A stretch of DNA of 64,000 nt from Euphorbia lathyris. Its lineage: Eukaryota; Streptophyta; Magnoliopsida; Malpighiales; Euphorbiaceae. The stretch spans positions 77,548,610 through 77,612,609 of the forward strand of contig NC_088917.1 of the NCBI RefSeq assembly GCF_963576675.1. The letters run 5' to 3'. Of this stretch, positions 9,787-20,848 are shown piece after piece (position 1 is the stretch's first letter; each line of letters starts with the position of its first letter). The position numbers and the translations under genes were made by a program. The notes below the pieces were generated by a model. It did not search any database and was not told the DNA's origin. It saw only the letters and a list, made by a program, of their open reading frames with translations.

Positions 9787-11531
9787 AACGTATTGGGGGA
9801 TTGATTGAGCAATAGCCTTAATAACACTTCTTTCCCACCCCTAGATAGTCGCTTCTCATGCCACCCACTTACCCTTTTCCACAATCTTTCCCTAAGGAAT
9901 CCAAATACGGCCTTTTTTGATCTGCCAACCATTGTCGGTAACCCCAAATATTTTGGAAACTGACCAACCTCCTTAACCTGGAGAATCTCCGTTAACCTGT
10001 TCCTTCGAGTTTCATCCACTTTCTTGCTGAAATTAATTTCTGACTTATCGTAATTGATCCGCTGTCCTGAGGCTTTCTCATAGGTACTAAGAATTCTCCT
10101 TAAATTTTCACATTCTGTAGTCGTTGCCCTAAAGAAGATGAGGGAATCATCCGCAAAGAACAGATGCGTAACCGATGGACTATACCTGCTTACCCTAATA
10201 CCATGAATACTCCGGTTAACTTCAGCCTTCCTAATCAATGCTGAAAGCCCTTCCGCACAGATGAGAAACAAGAAGGGTGAAAGTGGGTCCCCTTGTCGGA
10301 GCCCCCTTGATGGCTTTACATAGCCTTTTGGCACCCCATTTATAAGGAACGAGAAGGAGACTGAAGCTAAACACTCCTGAATGAGCTTTGTCCAATGTAA
10401 TGGGAAGCCAATAGTCTTCATCATGTTTAACAGAAAATCCCATTCGACCCGGTCATAAGCTTTGTTCATATCTAATTTTAATGCACAAACACCGGTACGT
10501 CCATTCATCCTGTGTTTCATTGAGTGAAACAGTTCAAAGGCAACCAAGGCATTATCTGTTATAAGTCTCCCTGGAATAAAGGCACTCTGAGACTCGTGAA
10601 TGATGGGAGCCAGATTATTCTTAAGTCTACCTGTCAGAGTTTTGGACACCAGTTTGTATATCACATTACATAAACTGATGGGACGAAGGTGTTTTAAGGA
10701 GCTAGGGCTTTCGACTTTAGGAATGAGGGTAATCCATGTGTGGTTTAGACCTTCAGGGATCCGATGGCCATTTAGGATATTCAGCACGCAGCTAATGACA
10801 TCATTTCCAACTATCTCCCAGAAGGATTTGTAGAACATACCTGACAAGCCATCCGGCCCCGGAGCCTTTGAACCGTCTGTATTCTTCAGAGCTTCTACAA
10901 CTTCCTCCGCCTGGAAAGGTCGAGAGAGATCCTCAATCTGATCCCTAGACAGTCGAATATCAATTGCCTCCATAAATTCATCCACGCTCTCCGGGTTGGA
11001 TGATTTGAATAATTCCTCATAATGCTGTGTGATTAGCCTTTCAATATCCTCCTCCTTCTCCTGCCAGACCCCATTTTCATCCTTTAGCTTCTTGATCGTG
11101 TTGGCTCTCCGCCTCGCATTCGCCTTAGAATGGAAATATTTTGTATTCCGATCACCGTCTCGTAACCAGTTTACTCTTGACCGTTGTTTCCACATGACCT
11201 CTTCCATCTCTTGTAACTTGAGAATCTGATTTGAGAGACTTCTAATTTGCTCCTCCATGTTGCCCGAATTAGAACCATTTTCTATTTCCATCAATTCTTT
11301 GGTGAGGGATTTTATTTGTGCTCCCACATGTCCAAATGTTGTTTTATTCCACCTTTGTAAGCTTTGCCCCACTGATTTAATTCTGTTGCAAATGGAGCTA
11401 TTTGATCCTCTAGGTTGAGCTTGCCAAGCCTGTTCAATTACCTCCCAGCATCTTGGGTCAAGAGCCCACATCTCTTCGTAGCGGAAGATTTTCCCATGGC
11501 GTTTTCCTAAACCTTCAGTATCAAGGATCAA
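9783..11531 (-). pseudogene. LINE ORF2, reverse transcriptase domain
   Basis: 582 codons of RT. Recognisable blocks: APGPDGLSGMFYKSFW, HLRPISLCNVIYKLVSKTL, ALKLDMNKAYDRVEWDFL (catalytic Asp, near residue 355), SRGLRQGDPLSPFLF and the FFADDSLIF catalytic box (near residue 460), then PKYLGLPTMVGRSKK. This is the non-LTR plant L1 order. The catalytic Asp residues are present. The frame is lost near 9820, where KEVLLKA-type sequence continues one frame over with AIAQSIPQYVMSCF. Confidence 0.9.
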
Positions 11532-12210
11532 TGGAGTGGTCAGAAGCTATGCGGGCCAGTACCGTCACTACTGCATTCGGGAATAGGACTTCCCATGGGA
11601 CTTGACAAGTGAAACGATCTAGCTTCTCCTTAATGACTCCCTCCTTTCTTCTTCCATTTGTCCATGTAAATACTGAACCAACTGTTTTCATGTCGAACAG
11701 GTCACACTCATCTAAGCAATTTCGAAAAGCTTCCATGCTCCTGTAATCGGGTTCTGAGACGCCCTCTTTCTCCCTGGAATACATTATTTCGTTGAAGTCA
11801 CCGAAACATAGCCATGGTGTCTATTCCCTCCTATTGAGCTCCCTCATTAATTCCCATGTACATTGCTTCCTATTTGCTTCCGGCCACCCGTATATCCCGG
11901 TGCCTCTCCATACAACCTTCTTGTCATCGTCTTCAACCCCAAAGTCGATGTAGTGTTGTGAGTATCCAAAATTTCGAAGCCGAAATTCTTCCTTCCACAT
12001 TAGCATTAGTCCCCCTGCTCTCCCCTTAGCATCTACACTGAAAACATCATAACCATAGATCCTCCTTCTAATACCTCGCACCTCATCTCTATGTAGCTTT
12101 GTCTCCATCACAAACACGACCTCCGGGCAATTATTCCTCACTAAGTGAGTAAGGGCACGGATCGCTCGAGGATTGCCCAGTCCTCGGGCGTTCCAACTGA
12201 GGATTTTCAT
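11521..12210 (-). pseudogene. LINE ORF2, endonuclease domain (broken)
   Basis: Apurinic-like endonuclease that nicks target DNA for target-primed reverse transcription. It starts MKILSWNARGLGNPRAIRAL (conserved Asn in WNARGLG), has the catalytic Glu in VVFVMETKLH (E36), then GDFNE and the C-terminal SDH motif. An in-frame TAG at 11821-11823 lies just before TPWLCFGDFNE, and one base appears missing after SDHS near 11525, which shifts the frame into the RT part. Confidence 0.85.
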
Positions 12211-13679
12211 GGTCCTCGGCGGGGCTGAACCTCAGCCTCCGCCGTTTCCGTAGTGCAGTATCTTTCCTTATCGTAGCACATTCTCTTCAAATGGTCACTG
12301 TTCCCAATTTCTGTGTCTTCCATCTCTTCTTCCTGCCAAGCTTTCCTCTTCTTAATTTTCTCAATTACATTTTCGTCAATTTTCATATTTTCACCTACAG
12401 TGTCTAGTACAGTTCTTTTTCCCCTTGCTTTGACTTTGATCCTTTCTTTTGGTTTTTGATTTTGGAAAAGTAGTTCAGGAGAGGTAGGGTTGATTAGATT
12501 CTTGGTTTGGGTTAGTGGGATATATGCATGCTCCAATGCATGAGTTGCATGACTTGATTTTCTCACATTGGCTGACATGGGTCGGTTTAAGTCATCTAGT
12601 GGTGGGTGGATATTAAATGTGGGTATTGGTTTGCTGACCTTGCTCCCTGTTTTGTCCCCTTGTCTCTCTGGGTCAGTATTTTCCTACATCCCCATAGCAG
12701 CCTCTGCAGTCAATTGTTTGTTTGTATCCCCTTGACCTTCTAGCAGCTTCTTGTCACCATTGTGGTTTACTGTAGTCTTCCCTCCTTTCATCGGACCTTC
12801 TATCGCCGGCTGAATTATGCCCTCTCCTGGGCTGTCTTCAGTGTCCATCGGGTCTTCATCCAACTGTAGTTTCCTGTGTGCATTTGTCCTTCCTTGGTTA
12901 TAGTCTGATACTACTTTTGGAGCCGTAGTGTCGACCACAATGGCCCTTAGCTTCAGCGGAGTGGCCCTTAGGCCTTGCCCATACGGCCAGTCTTCCCTGC
13001 TATACTCCTCAGGCAATTCCACGCAATCTTCTTTGGTGTGACCGATAACTCCGCACCAGTAACAGAAATTTGGGAGCCTTTCGTATTTGAAAGATACCCA
13101 GTTCACTCTTCCTTTTTCATTCCTGATTTTTGCACCCCTTAGCAGTGGTTTGAGTACGTCTACAGTTACTCGCGCTCTCACGTAGCTATTCCAGGATCCT
13201 ATTCCGTCCTTGTCAATCTCCCGAACCTCACCTATGCGTCCTGCCACTGCAGCTATGGAGTTTTCATCTCTTAAGTTCAATGGCATGTTGCTGATTCTGA
13301 CCCAGAAATCGCACAGATCCATTCGTATCTCCGAGAGCAGTTCCTCCTTCTCAACATTCCGCAGGATCACAAGTTGCCGCTCAAACTGCCACGGCCCCTC
13401 CTTAAGCACTTTCTCCTTGTCTCTTACGGATTCAAATTCGCAGAGGAATAGGCCATTCCCTGTTTCCTTAAGATTAAAACCTTTGATTTTCCATCCTCCG
13501 AGAAAGGCTTGAGCCATCCCTCTCAGATTCAGGGGCTTGTGTGTTAAGACCTTCCCCAATAAGCATGGTTTACTGTCCACCTGTAATGTGGTCGATGGTG
13601 TGGACTTAAGGTCTAAAACTGCATCCTCTGAGTCAGTAAGTTTTATTTTTCCCATCAATGTTTCTAGCTGGTTTTCCAT
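12207..13679 (-). pseudogene. LINE ORF1: DUF4283/zinc-knuckle RNA-binding protein with in-frame stop
   Basis: Nucleic-acid-binding protein of plant L1 elements. Residues ~40-115 match the DUF4283 pattern (MAQAFLGGWKIKGF...NGLFLCEFES...VLKEGPWQFERQLVILR). A CCHC zinc knuckle CYWCGVIGHTKEDC uses Cys206, Cys209, His214 and Cys219. After residue 331 comes an in-frame TAG (12684-12686); the same frame continues for about 158 codons through a Lys/Glu-rich tail to TGA at 12209-12207. That final TGA overlaps the ATG of ORF2 (12210-12208) as ATGA. Confidence 0.85.
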
Positions 13680-13845
13680 GGGTTTACTTTTCTGGTATGT
13701 AGTGAAAGGAAATATTTAGACAGCAGGTTAACAGCTTAGACTATAAGGCAAGTTTTGAGAAGAAAAACCAATGGTACACGGGTTGGGAGAAGAAGAGAAG
13801 AAAGAAAAGCCTAAAACCACACAGGGCAAGAACCTAGCACATTGC

Positions 13846-14600
13846 TGTGAGTGCATTGGCTAGAGTGACAGTTTTTTAGAAACTTTAACAAATATAATTT
13901 CGCTAATAGGAAAATGATATATACGTTGCTGCTTGAAGATTGATGTTCAAATAGTTTTCTTTTGGTTTGTTTTGTGTTTTTTCCTTTGTCAACAAACAAA
14001 AATTAAGCATATATACTTTAAATACCGACATGATACCTCATATACAAATATATACTAAACTGATACTCTATTTATTCTGCTATATTTGTAAATTTATATT
14101 TTTCTGTTATTTCTAAAATATTTATTTTTGTTAAAAATCCCAAGATTCAACAATAATTAAATGGTTAACCAATAGTGATGGTAATAATTAAAGTAATTTT
14201 AAATAGGGTTAATTACAAAAAAAAAAAAGTAACATGTGGTGCCTGGTATTTTTTTTTTTTTTTGTGCAAACCCAACCCTGTGATTTGCAAAATTTTGCAT
14301 TTGAGTTCACTTTGTCAAAATTTGATCGATAACGACTTCGAAATGACAATTTTCAAGAGTTAAATGATATTTTAAACAACTTTAATTCTTCAACTTTTTA
14401 GATTTGAGGTCATTTAGGTGTTGTTTTTTATGAGAAAGATAATGTTTAGAGAGAGAAAACTCCAAAAATGATGATTTTGAAAAATTAAGAATATGATTCC
14501 ATGCCAAATAAGTTTAATTCTTGAAAATTTTCATTTTGAGGTCGTTATCGGTCAAATTCTCTAAATCATTATTCAATTGATTAATGAAATCTTTATTTCT
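13846..14600. other. AT-rich DNA with an imperfect inverted repeat (14320-14362 / 14511-14555)
   Basis: No gene. The arms share a tttgaYcgataacgac core and a following caattttcaag-like stretch in opposite orientation, about 43 bp at roughly 80% identity, spaced about 150 bp. This looks like the core of an old MITE; I could not fix its ends or duplication. Confidence 0.5.
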
Positions 14601-15090
14601 TTCTTCTAAATTCTCTCTCTGTTCCCTCCATTCTCTGTTTAACTCCATCTCTCTCTAACCTTCTCTCTTCTTTCTCTATTCTTCTCTTTTCTGCCCTAAT
14701 CTTACTGTCGGAAATCCCTAATCCTGGCATTACCAAAACCAGAAAAGTCCTTTCATTATGCCCAACAAAACAACAAAGTTCAACTGCGAGAAAATCAACA
14801 ACCAGAAACTTAAGTACACAGTTATGGTGAGGTTTTGCATAAAATAGCATAATTTGGTTTTCTGCTGACAATAATAAAAGCAAAAGCAAGCTACAAACTG
14901 ATTGTTTCAGAAGAATTAACCTATATCTTACAAAAGCAACATTTCACCCTTCCTTTATGTGAATGCTCACAACAGAACATACAACATCAAAAATTGAAGC
15001 ATCGAAGTTCGAAATTGAGCAAAATTGTACACAAAACGTTCTATAATTATGCATATATTAGGGTTTGGAGAGAAGTTGATGCTATTAACA
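14601..15090. other. spacer, CT-rich then AT-rich
   Basis: A pyrimidine-rich block (about 14600-14700) is followed by AT-rich DNA. The minus-strand frame here is Arg/Glu-rich only because of the CT-rich composition and matches no family I recognise. Confidence 0.45.
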
Positions 15091-15189
15091 TCTTTATTCT
15101 TTGAATTTTGAACTCCACAAAAAGTAATTAATTTCTAGGAATGTAATTCTTATACAAAACAAAGGAGGGAACCGTTGCGACTTACAACG

Positions 15190-15350
15190 AGGCGAGACTG
15201 ACAGTTGAGGCCAAGTTTTGTATTCTTCCGGCAACAGCACTGCCACGAGAAGCCGAGGTATATGCCATGTAGGTTTTCGCTGGAGAGATTTGAGGCCAAG
15301 TTCCGTACGCAGTACCACTGCTACGAGAAGCCGAGGTAGATGCCATGTAG
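15190..15350 (-). repeat. tandem duplication of an ~80-bp unit
   Basis: Two copies of a unit ending (plus strand) gagaagccgaggta.atgcc, at about 15205-15272 and 15288-15349. On the minus strand both are open and give TYMASTSASRSSGTAYG and TYMAYTSASRGSAVAG, so the unit may descend from Ser-rich coding sequence. It directly abuts the NLR relic. Confidence 0.6.
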
Positions 15351-15573
15351 TTTGACGAGAAATTCTATGCTATGGTAATTTGTTACAACATCTTCAACTA
15401 GTTCTCCATTTCTTTTGGCTCCATCCACAATGTGTTGCAAGCTCTGCCTTTCGTCTTTCAACTTGTTAAGTTGATTTTTGAGGTCCTGAGTGTTGCTTCT
15501 TGAGGGAATCAATTGCATCATCGGTTAATCTGGATACAACAGTCTCGCCAATTTTGGCATCAATTGGTGTCAT
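15350..15573 (-). pseudogene. NLR 5' relic (coiled-coil fragment)
   Basis: The minus strand encodes MTPIDAKIGETVVSRLTDDA from 15573 and then, one frame over, DLKNQLNKLKDERQSLQHIV...KRNGELVEDVVTN. This parallels the CC domain of the nearby gene (LQDEVEQLKNKQVRLQQSVDD...TRNGEKIYPNVTKWL). It stops before any NB-ARC sequence. It is a frameshifted, truncated remnant of a second CNL copy about 8 kb upstream of the first, in the same orientation. Confidence 0.7.
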
Positions 15574-15599
15574 TTGTTTTCTTAGAATTAAGAGTCAAG

Positions 15600-16960
15600 A
15601 TGGTCTATGAATAGTAAACCATATTTTTGTGACTTTCCTTAAATAGCTCAGAACTTTGTCTTCCCCTTCCTCTTGGGAGTACACGGTTTCCCTTCCCTTC
15701 TTCACACAATTGATCTTCCTCTCTTCTCTTGTATTGCAAAATATGCACTAATTTTTTCATCACCATGTTTGTCTCTTCTTCCTCTATTTATCTCTTCATC
15801 TTCCTGTATCTAGAAAATTAACTACATGGTTATTTGACATTATTCTTCGTGTTTTTCTGCGTTTATCATATGGTTACTGTCGATTTCAATAGTAAAATAC
15901 GAAAAAAAAATGTAAGTATCTAATGTTTAATCTTCATCTTTTTCCAAAAAATCGCTTCGTGAAATGAGTTTTGCGATGGTCTACAAGGAAAAATAAGTTG
16001 AAAATGACGTTTTGACTTCGCAAAAAAAGATTACGCGAAGTCTGTGAAACTAAAATCATCAAATGTTTCATGATTTTTTCTCTTCGCAGACTTCGCGCAT
16101 GACCGAGATATGGGAATCTTGGTATCGACACGGGTGTTTATCCCCGGTTCTCGACTGTTTCTCGTCTCTTCGTATCGATCTTCTGAATTACGTGTACTTT
16201 TAGCTTGAAACTATGATGTTCCTCTCGTTTTAGCTCTATTTTAGCTCCTATTTGGATTTTACCAAATAATTAGGTACCTTGCATCAAAGAAACATATTCA
16301 GACGTAAAAGTACTCTAAATAGATATAATTAGCACGATTTCATGACAAAACTGACGTAAATATTAATGATATTTTAGGTATATTTTGGGCTTAACAGTCG
16401 ATGTCTCTCAGCTAGGGTTGTGAGAGTGTAACCACCGGGAGATTTCTCACCTGTGTTGGTCGTGAGAGACGTTAGCTGTGTGCAGGGGAGAGTGTAATAT
16501 GTTTTCGCGAAACAAAATCGTCATTTTCTTGTTGATTTGCTCTTCGCAGACTTCGCATAATTTGTTTTCACGAAGCAAAATCGTCATTTTCTTGTTAACA
16601 CAACTTAATTTTTTATGAAGGTGGTTGAATACAAAGGCATCAAAATCAAGTACTCATTTAGCTTGAATGCAAAAGCATCAATCATAGTCAGGGGTGATTG
16701 GGATGGCGATTTTTCTTGGATTCTTTCCTGACGCCCTTCTCATCACAGTAGGTGGTGTACTGGGATGTAGGGGATGGTGTTTTGGGATGTCGGGGAGATG
16801 GAGTTCTAGGATATAGGGGAAGAAAATACAAATCACCATTATCATCCCAAAAGGTCATTGATTCTGTAAAGCCTGGGATTTAGGGTTTAGGCTTTCATTA
16901 TTGTTGCACTCTTGTTGTAAATTTTGATAATGTTATGATTTTAATATTACAATTATTGTT
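15600..16960. other. non-coding DNA with small direct repeats
   Basis: Nothing coding recognised. A sequence containing cacgaagcaaaatcgtcatt-type text occurs twice around 16505-16600, and a 'gggatgt' G-rich stretch lies at 16745-16815. Many short motifs contain ttcgca/tgcgaa, related to the tandem array that follows. Confidence 0.5.
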
Positions 16961-16984
16961 GCAACCTTGTTGTTATGATTTGAA

Positions 16985-17275
16985 TGTTATATACCACTTC
17001 GCATATTTCGTATTTTGTGAAGTATGTGAAGATAATACTGCTTAAGATCATGACTTTTACTTTGCATATTACGAAATCTGTGAAGTAAAAGTCATTATGC
17101 GAATTATTATTACCTTCTCGGGCTTCGCATATTGCAAAATATGCGAAGTAAATTTCATGTCCTTAAGTATTCTTACATTCGCACACTTCGCATATTGCAA
17201 AATTTGCGAAGTAAATTTCATGTCCTTAATCAATATTGTTCACATACTTCGCATATTTCGCAATATGCGATATCA
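16985..17275. repeat. tandem repeat of ~62 bp with internal palindromes
   Basis: Three units begin at about 17123, 17186 and 17247. Each contains cttcgcatatt followed by a complementary aatatgcgaag-type half, so each unit can fold back on itself; the first two also share taaatttcatgtccttaa. More degenerate versions lie upstream from about 16995. No gene overlaps; the short frames here only follow the repeat. Confidence 0.75.
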
Positions 17276-17349
17276 GGCGAAAGGGAGATAGAAGAAAGAC
17301 TAAGAAATTTCGAAGTGTTATATATATATGAAGGGTATTTTGGGAAAGT

Positions 17350-18475
17350 CACCAAAATATAGTCTAGATATGTAGTAGGTTGGGTAAGTAATCTAAATAT
17401 GTAAATGGATCTCCCATTTGATCTAATTTTGTAATTTTCCCAATTTAAATATAAGTTGGAAGTTAATATTTCACAAATTAACCTAAATTTAACAAAATTT
17501 AGATATTGAAATTAATTTTATGAAATCTAAGTTGACAAATATTATCAACTTGATATTTAAACTTTTGGATTCGCTGTTAAGTGATCTTGTCTACTAAATT
17601 CATGCATCATTTTGACTTAATTCTTTATTTTTAACACAACCGTGAATTAGTAACTGCATCTGATCTCCAAAAAAATCCTAAGTGTTTCGAACTTTCTCTT
17701 TTTTTTCTTTTTGAATGGAATATTTACGGGATCCCCATAAATAGGATCAAACCTTATTTCATGGTATTTACCTCTTTCTTATTCTTAAGCAAGTCCCAGA
17801 GAGGACTTAATTGATCCATGATTTATGTTTCATCTTTCGCTTCCTTTATCACGTGGTATTTAAGAGATTTGAGCCAGCAACGATGGAAAGGGAACACGTG
17901 GTGTCTCTATAGCCAAACCGGATAATATGACTTCATGTTAGAGACCTCGATATTGGTGTGTCCTGGTTCATAGATATTGGTTCTTGTATTTTGTATTATA
18001 CTTTGATTCTTCTCGTATAGATACATTATTTGTGCTATAATTATGTTTAGAGAATCCATTGGTTGACAATCGTAAAATCATATCCCAAGTCTATTCTATT
18101 ATGGGAATGATTAGGACCACAGACTTGTATATTCTATGATTGCATGGTAGTAATTCATGCTAGTCATAGTACTTGTTAAGTCAGTTGTGAATATAGGTAC
18201 ATGTTGCATACATGTGATAGGATCGATCAGCCTGAAAAAACTACATGGTAGTTGTATCATAAGTTTTCTTAAGTATGTCTCTAATTTTCTTCAGATCGTG
18301 TTTCATTACAATATCAAATGTGGAATCTGGTTCACTTTGACATATTGCAATAGGGTGCCATAACTTAACTCCTAGGACATAGCTTCACTCCGTTCATTTT
18401 GGATTGTCGTGTGGTTAATTCTTGGGACATAGCTTCACTCCATTAATTCACATCCATAACTTAAATAGCAGCATC
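17350..18475. other. AT-rich spacer with a short tandem duplication (18358-18470)
   Basis: No gene recognised. A segment including ggacatagcttcactcc occurs twice about 60 bp apart with cataactta on its outer sides. The rest is unique-looking AT-rich DNA. Confidence 0.5.
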
Positions 18476-18479
18476 GACA

Positions 18480-19290
18480 TTGAGGTTTCGAATCTAAATC
18501 ACGACCTTTTAGAACTGTTTCATCCATTCCCGAAGTGTTTCTCTAAGCTTTTACAGCAGGTAGTTAAGATCCTAGATGGTTTTTTTTCAAGGTGATAAAG
18601 TGATGATCAAATTCATTTGCCACCTGATTGAAGGTTTGAATGGATCTGATGGGGTAACTGCTCATACAAGTAGGATGCTACTTCCTGTAGACTAGACATG
18701 TCCACAGGCCCATGTCCGACCAGGCATGTGTCCCTTGGACCGGACTTGGACAATGAAAATTGATCTTCGGTCCAGTCCGGCCCAAGTTCGTCTATTTTTT
18801 AGATAGGTTTTTTATTAATAAAAATAGTACCGGTCGGTCCAGTTCGATCCTTCTATTAATATTAATTAATAAATTTATATATTAAATATTTATTTTTTAG
18901 TATAAATTTATTTTTTATAATTAAAAATTATGTATTTTTAGATGGATTTACATAGGCTGGGCTTGAGATTTAATTTTTAAACCCGAACCGAGCCCGACTA
19001 AATTAATAGCGGGCTAGGCTAAACTTAGGCTGATGACTTTTATAGAAAATCTCGTTGGGGCCAACACATGGCTAGGTCTACTCTATAGTGGTTAGGGAAA
19101 GGCGGTACATAATGACATCGATGGCCATAGTAATTTCCAACGCCCCTCTAAAGTTCTTGATGTGGGTCGTTATTGGATCTCCATCTCCACTATATTTCCT
19201 TATAAAATAGTGTTTGAACATTGTGGCATCGGTTCCGTAAGGTGTGTGCATAGTGGAGAGCTAATATTCGCGTCGCGACCTTCAGGATTT
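18480..19290 (-). pseudogene. Gypsy-type gag relic interrupted by a MITE
   Basis: On the minus strand, from about 19240, it reads GTDATMFKHYFIRKYSGDGD and ITTHIKNFRGALEITMAIDV, then after the insertion SIQTFNQVANEFDHHFIT and RETLREWMKQF. This is the retrotransposon gag pattern (DP..H...F...., then SF..L...F..HF, then ..SLR.Y..RF). Several frames and stops are involved, so it is a degraded Ty3/Gypsy gag fragment split by the element at 18693-19080. Confidence 0.6.
18693..19080. mobile_element. MITE of the TAGAC-end family, copy 1
   Basis: Begins tagacatgtccacaggccc; the right end read in reverse starts tagacctagccatg. The inside shows GC-rich 'gtccggccc' type blocks next to the ends and an AT-rich middle. 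The same architecture occurs at 35743-36137 and 45954-46572. The duplication here is decayed (ctgtagac / ctctatag). Confidence 0.65.
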
Positions 19291-19450
19291 AAGCATATAT
19301 GCTTGCATTTACGGGTTTGTTATCCACATGATATAAGTTACATACCCTATTATTGAAGCAATGGTTGAGTCCTAAAGTGTCCACGCCCAATAAAAAATGC
19401 AAAAGTCACCGAAAGACGGAAGCTCGAAAGTTTGAAATGCCTAATAATCT

Positions 19451-20848
19451 AGGTAAATTACATACGTAGTGTACAACTTTTACCCTAAATCACATTTTGG
19501 TGTACAACTAAAATTTTGTCACACTAAACCGTTCGAACTTCAAGTGACCCCCCACTAAAGTGTACAGCCGGTTTTTATGACCGGTCAACGCTAGTCAAAG
19601 TTGCCACATCATTATTTTTATGACCGGTTTTACTAAAATAACCTTATCACTTATAAATTTACTTAATTACCCTCATCTTCTTCCTTCAACCCCTCCCTCT
19701 ACCATTTTTCTCTCTCTACCATTCCTGTCTCTCACTCCTCTCTCTACCATTTGCAGTCATGGATACACTTCATTGCCGACCGTGATGCAGGTAATGTTCA
19801 CCGCCGATAAGTAAGTTTGAACATTCGATTTAATCCATGATTCAGCTATACCAAGATCTGTCATTTTCGCTAAATACTCATTTCCAAGTCCGACTATGAA
19901 TTCCTCTCGGGTGTTTGCAAATGCCGCGAGAAGTTTCGGATCTGCATCGTAGAGCTTCACTTTAGTAGCGCCGTGTGATTTCAGGAGAGGTACGACGGCT
20001 TGCGGCGATGGAAGATTGTTTGCTAGTTGGCCGTAATTGATCCCAATTGAAATCACCATTACAGGAAACACAAATAAAAAACCTAAGTCTAGAATAAAAC
20101 CAGATTAACAATTGAAGAAGAAGAAAGAAAGGGAAAGAGAAAGAAAAATAGGAAGTACCAAAAAGGGAAAGTAAGAGCGTGAAGAACAACAGTGGAAAGG
20201 AGTGAAGTCCACCATTGTTGAGTTGAGCAGAGAGAGATGAAGTAAAGGTGTGATCTTTACTCTTGAGAATGTTAGGAGTAGGATAAATGTTGGTCAATTT
20301 GACAGGCAAAGCTTTGAATTAGGTTGTTTTCTAGAGGGAGAGAGAAAGACATTTAAAGTTTAAAGTTTAAACTAAAGTATTGAATTTGGAGTAGTAATAG
20401 TAAAAGCAGAAATGGGTTTCACAAGCAGAAATGGGTTTGTTCAACCATCATCAACCTTTTCTTATTATTAAATATAAACTAAATTTATAATTTATTGAGT
20501 AAAAGTTCATTTTTCTTTATTATTTTTGTTAATTGGAGAGAGAGAGATGGGAGAGAGAGAGAAATAGTAGAGAGAGGGGTTGAAGGAAGAAGATGAGGGT
20601 AATTTAGTAAATTTATAAGGGATAAGGCTATTTTAGTAATTCTATAAAGAGTGAGTCTCACCTTTTTAATGTTATAATGAAAAATGATGATGTGACAACT
20701 TTGATCAGGGTTGACCGGTCATAAAAACCGGCTATACACTTTAGTGGGAGGTCACCAGAAGTTCGTACGGTTTAGTGTGACAAAATTTTGGTTGTACACC
20801 AAAGTGTGATTTAGGATAAAGGTTTTACACCACGTATGTAATTTACCC
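19451..20848. mobile_element. Pack-MULE (Mutator-like element carrying a host gene fragment)
   Basis: About 1.4 kb with long terminal inverted repeats of ~290-320 bp (about 19452-19740 and 20530-20848). The ends read ggtaaattacatacgt... on both sides in opposite orientation. A direct duplication ctaataatct flanks the element (19441-19450 and 20849-20858), within the 9-11 bp range of MULEs. The inside holds a beta-1,3-glucanase fragment and no transposase. Confidence 0.9.
19757..20309 (-). pseudogene. captured beta-1,3-glucanase (GH17) 5' fragment
   Basis: On the minus strand, from about 20060: ISIGINYGQLANNLPSPQAV, VPLLKSHGATKVKLYDADP, LGIAESWIKSNVQTYL and NITCITVGNEVYP, then stop at 19757. 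This is the N-terminal (beta/alpha) part of plant GH17 enzymes up to the TVGNE motif that holds the catalytic acid; the rest of the barrel and the nucleophile are missing. Upstream, a hydrophobic stretch (LHSFPLLFFTLLLSLF, near 20200) looks like the signal peptide exon, separated by a small intron (about 20150 to 20092, GT...TAG). Fragment inside a Pack-MULE, so not a working enzyme; whether it is transcribed is unknown. Confidence 0.85.

Larger units (their letters stand above)
8071..13845 (-). mobile_element. L1-type LINE retrotransposon, nearly complete, inactivated
   Basis: Non-LTR element transcribed on the minus strand: 5' leader (about 13845-13680), ORF1 (gag-like), ORF2 (endonuclease, reverse transcriptase, zinc finger, RNase H) and a poly(A) tail of 14 (T run 8071-8084, preceded on the coding strand by TTATC). 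Damage: in-frame stops in ORF1 (12684-12686) and ORF2 (11821-11823), and frameshifts near 11525, 9820 and 9615. The exact 5' end is not certain: I could not find a convincing target-site duplication matching the sequence beside the tail. Confidence 0.88.

Noticed and set aside
13740..13850. LINE target duplication (agaaaacc-like words at both ends)
   Set aside because: Only imperfect purine-rich matches between the tail side (8051-8070) and the 5' side; not convincing.
13811..13999. 62-residue frame near the LINE 5' end
   Set aside because: No similarity, overlaps leader and AT-rich flank.
14593..14889. 98-residue Arg/Glu-rich protein on minus
   Set aside because: Second half is translation of a CT-rich low-complexity block; no homologue recognised.
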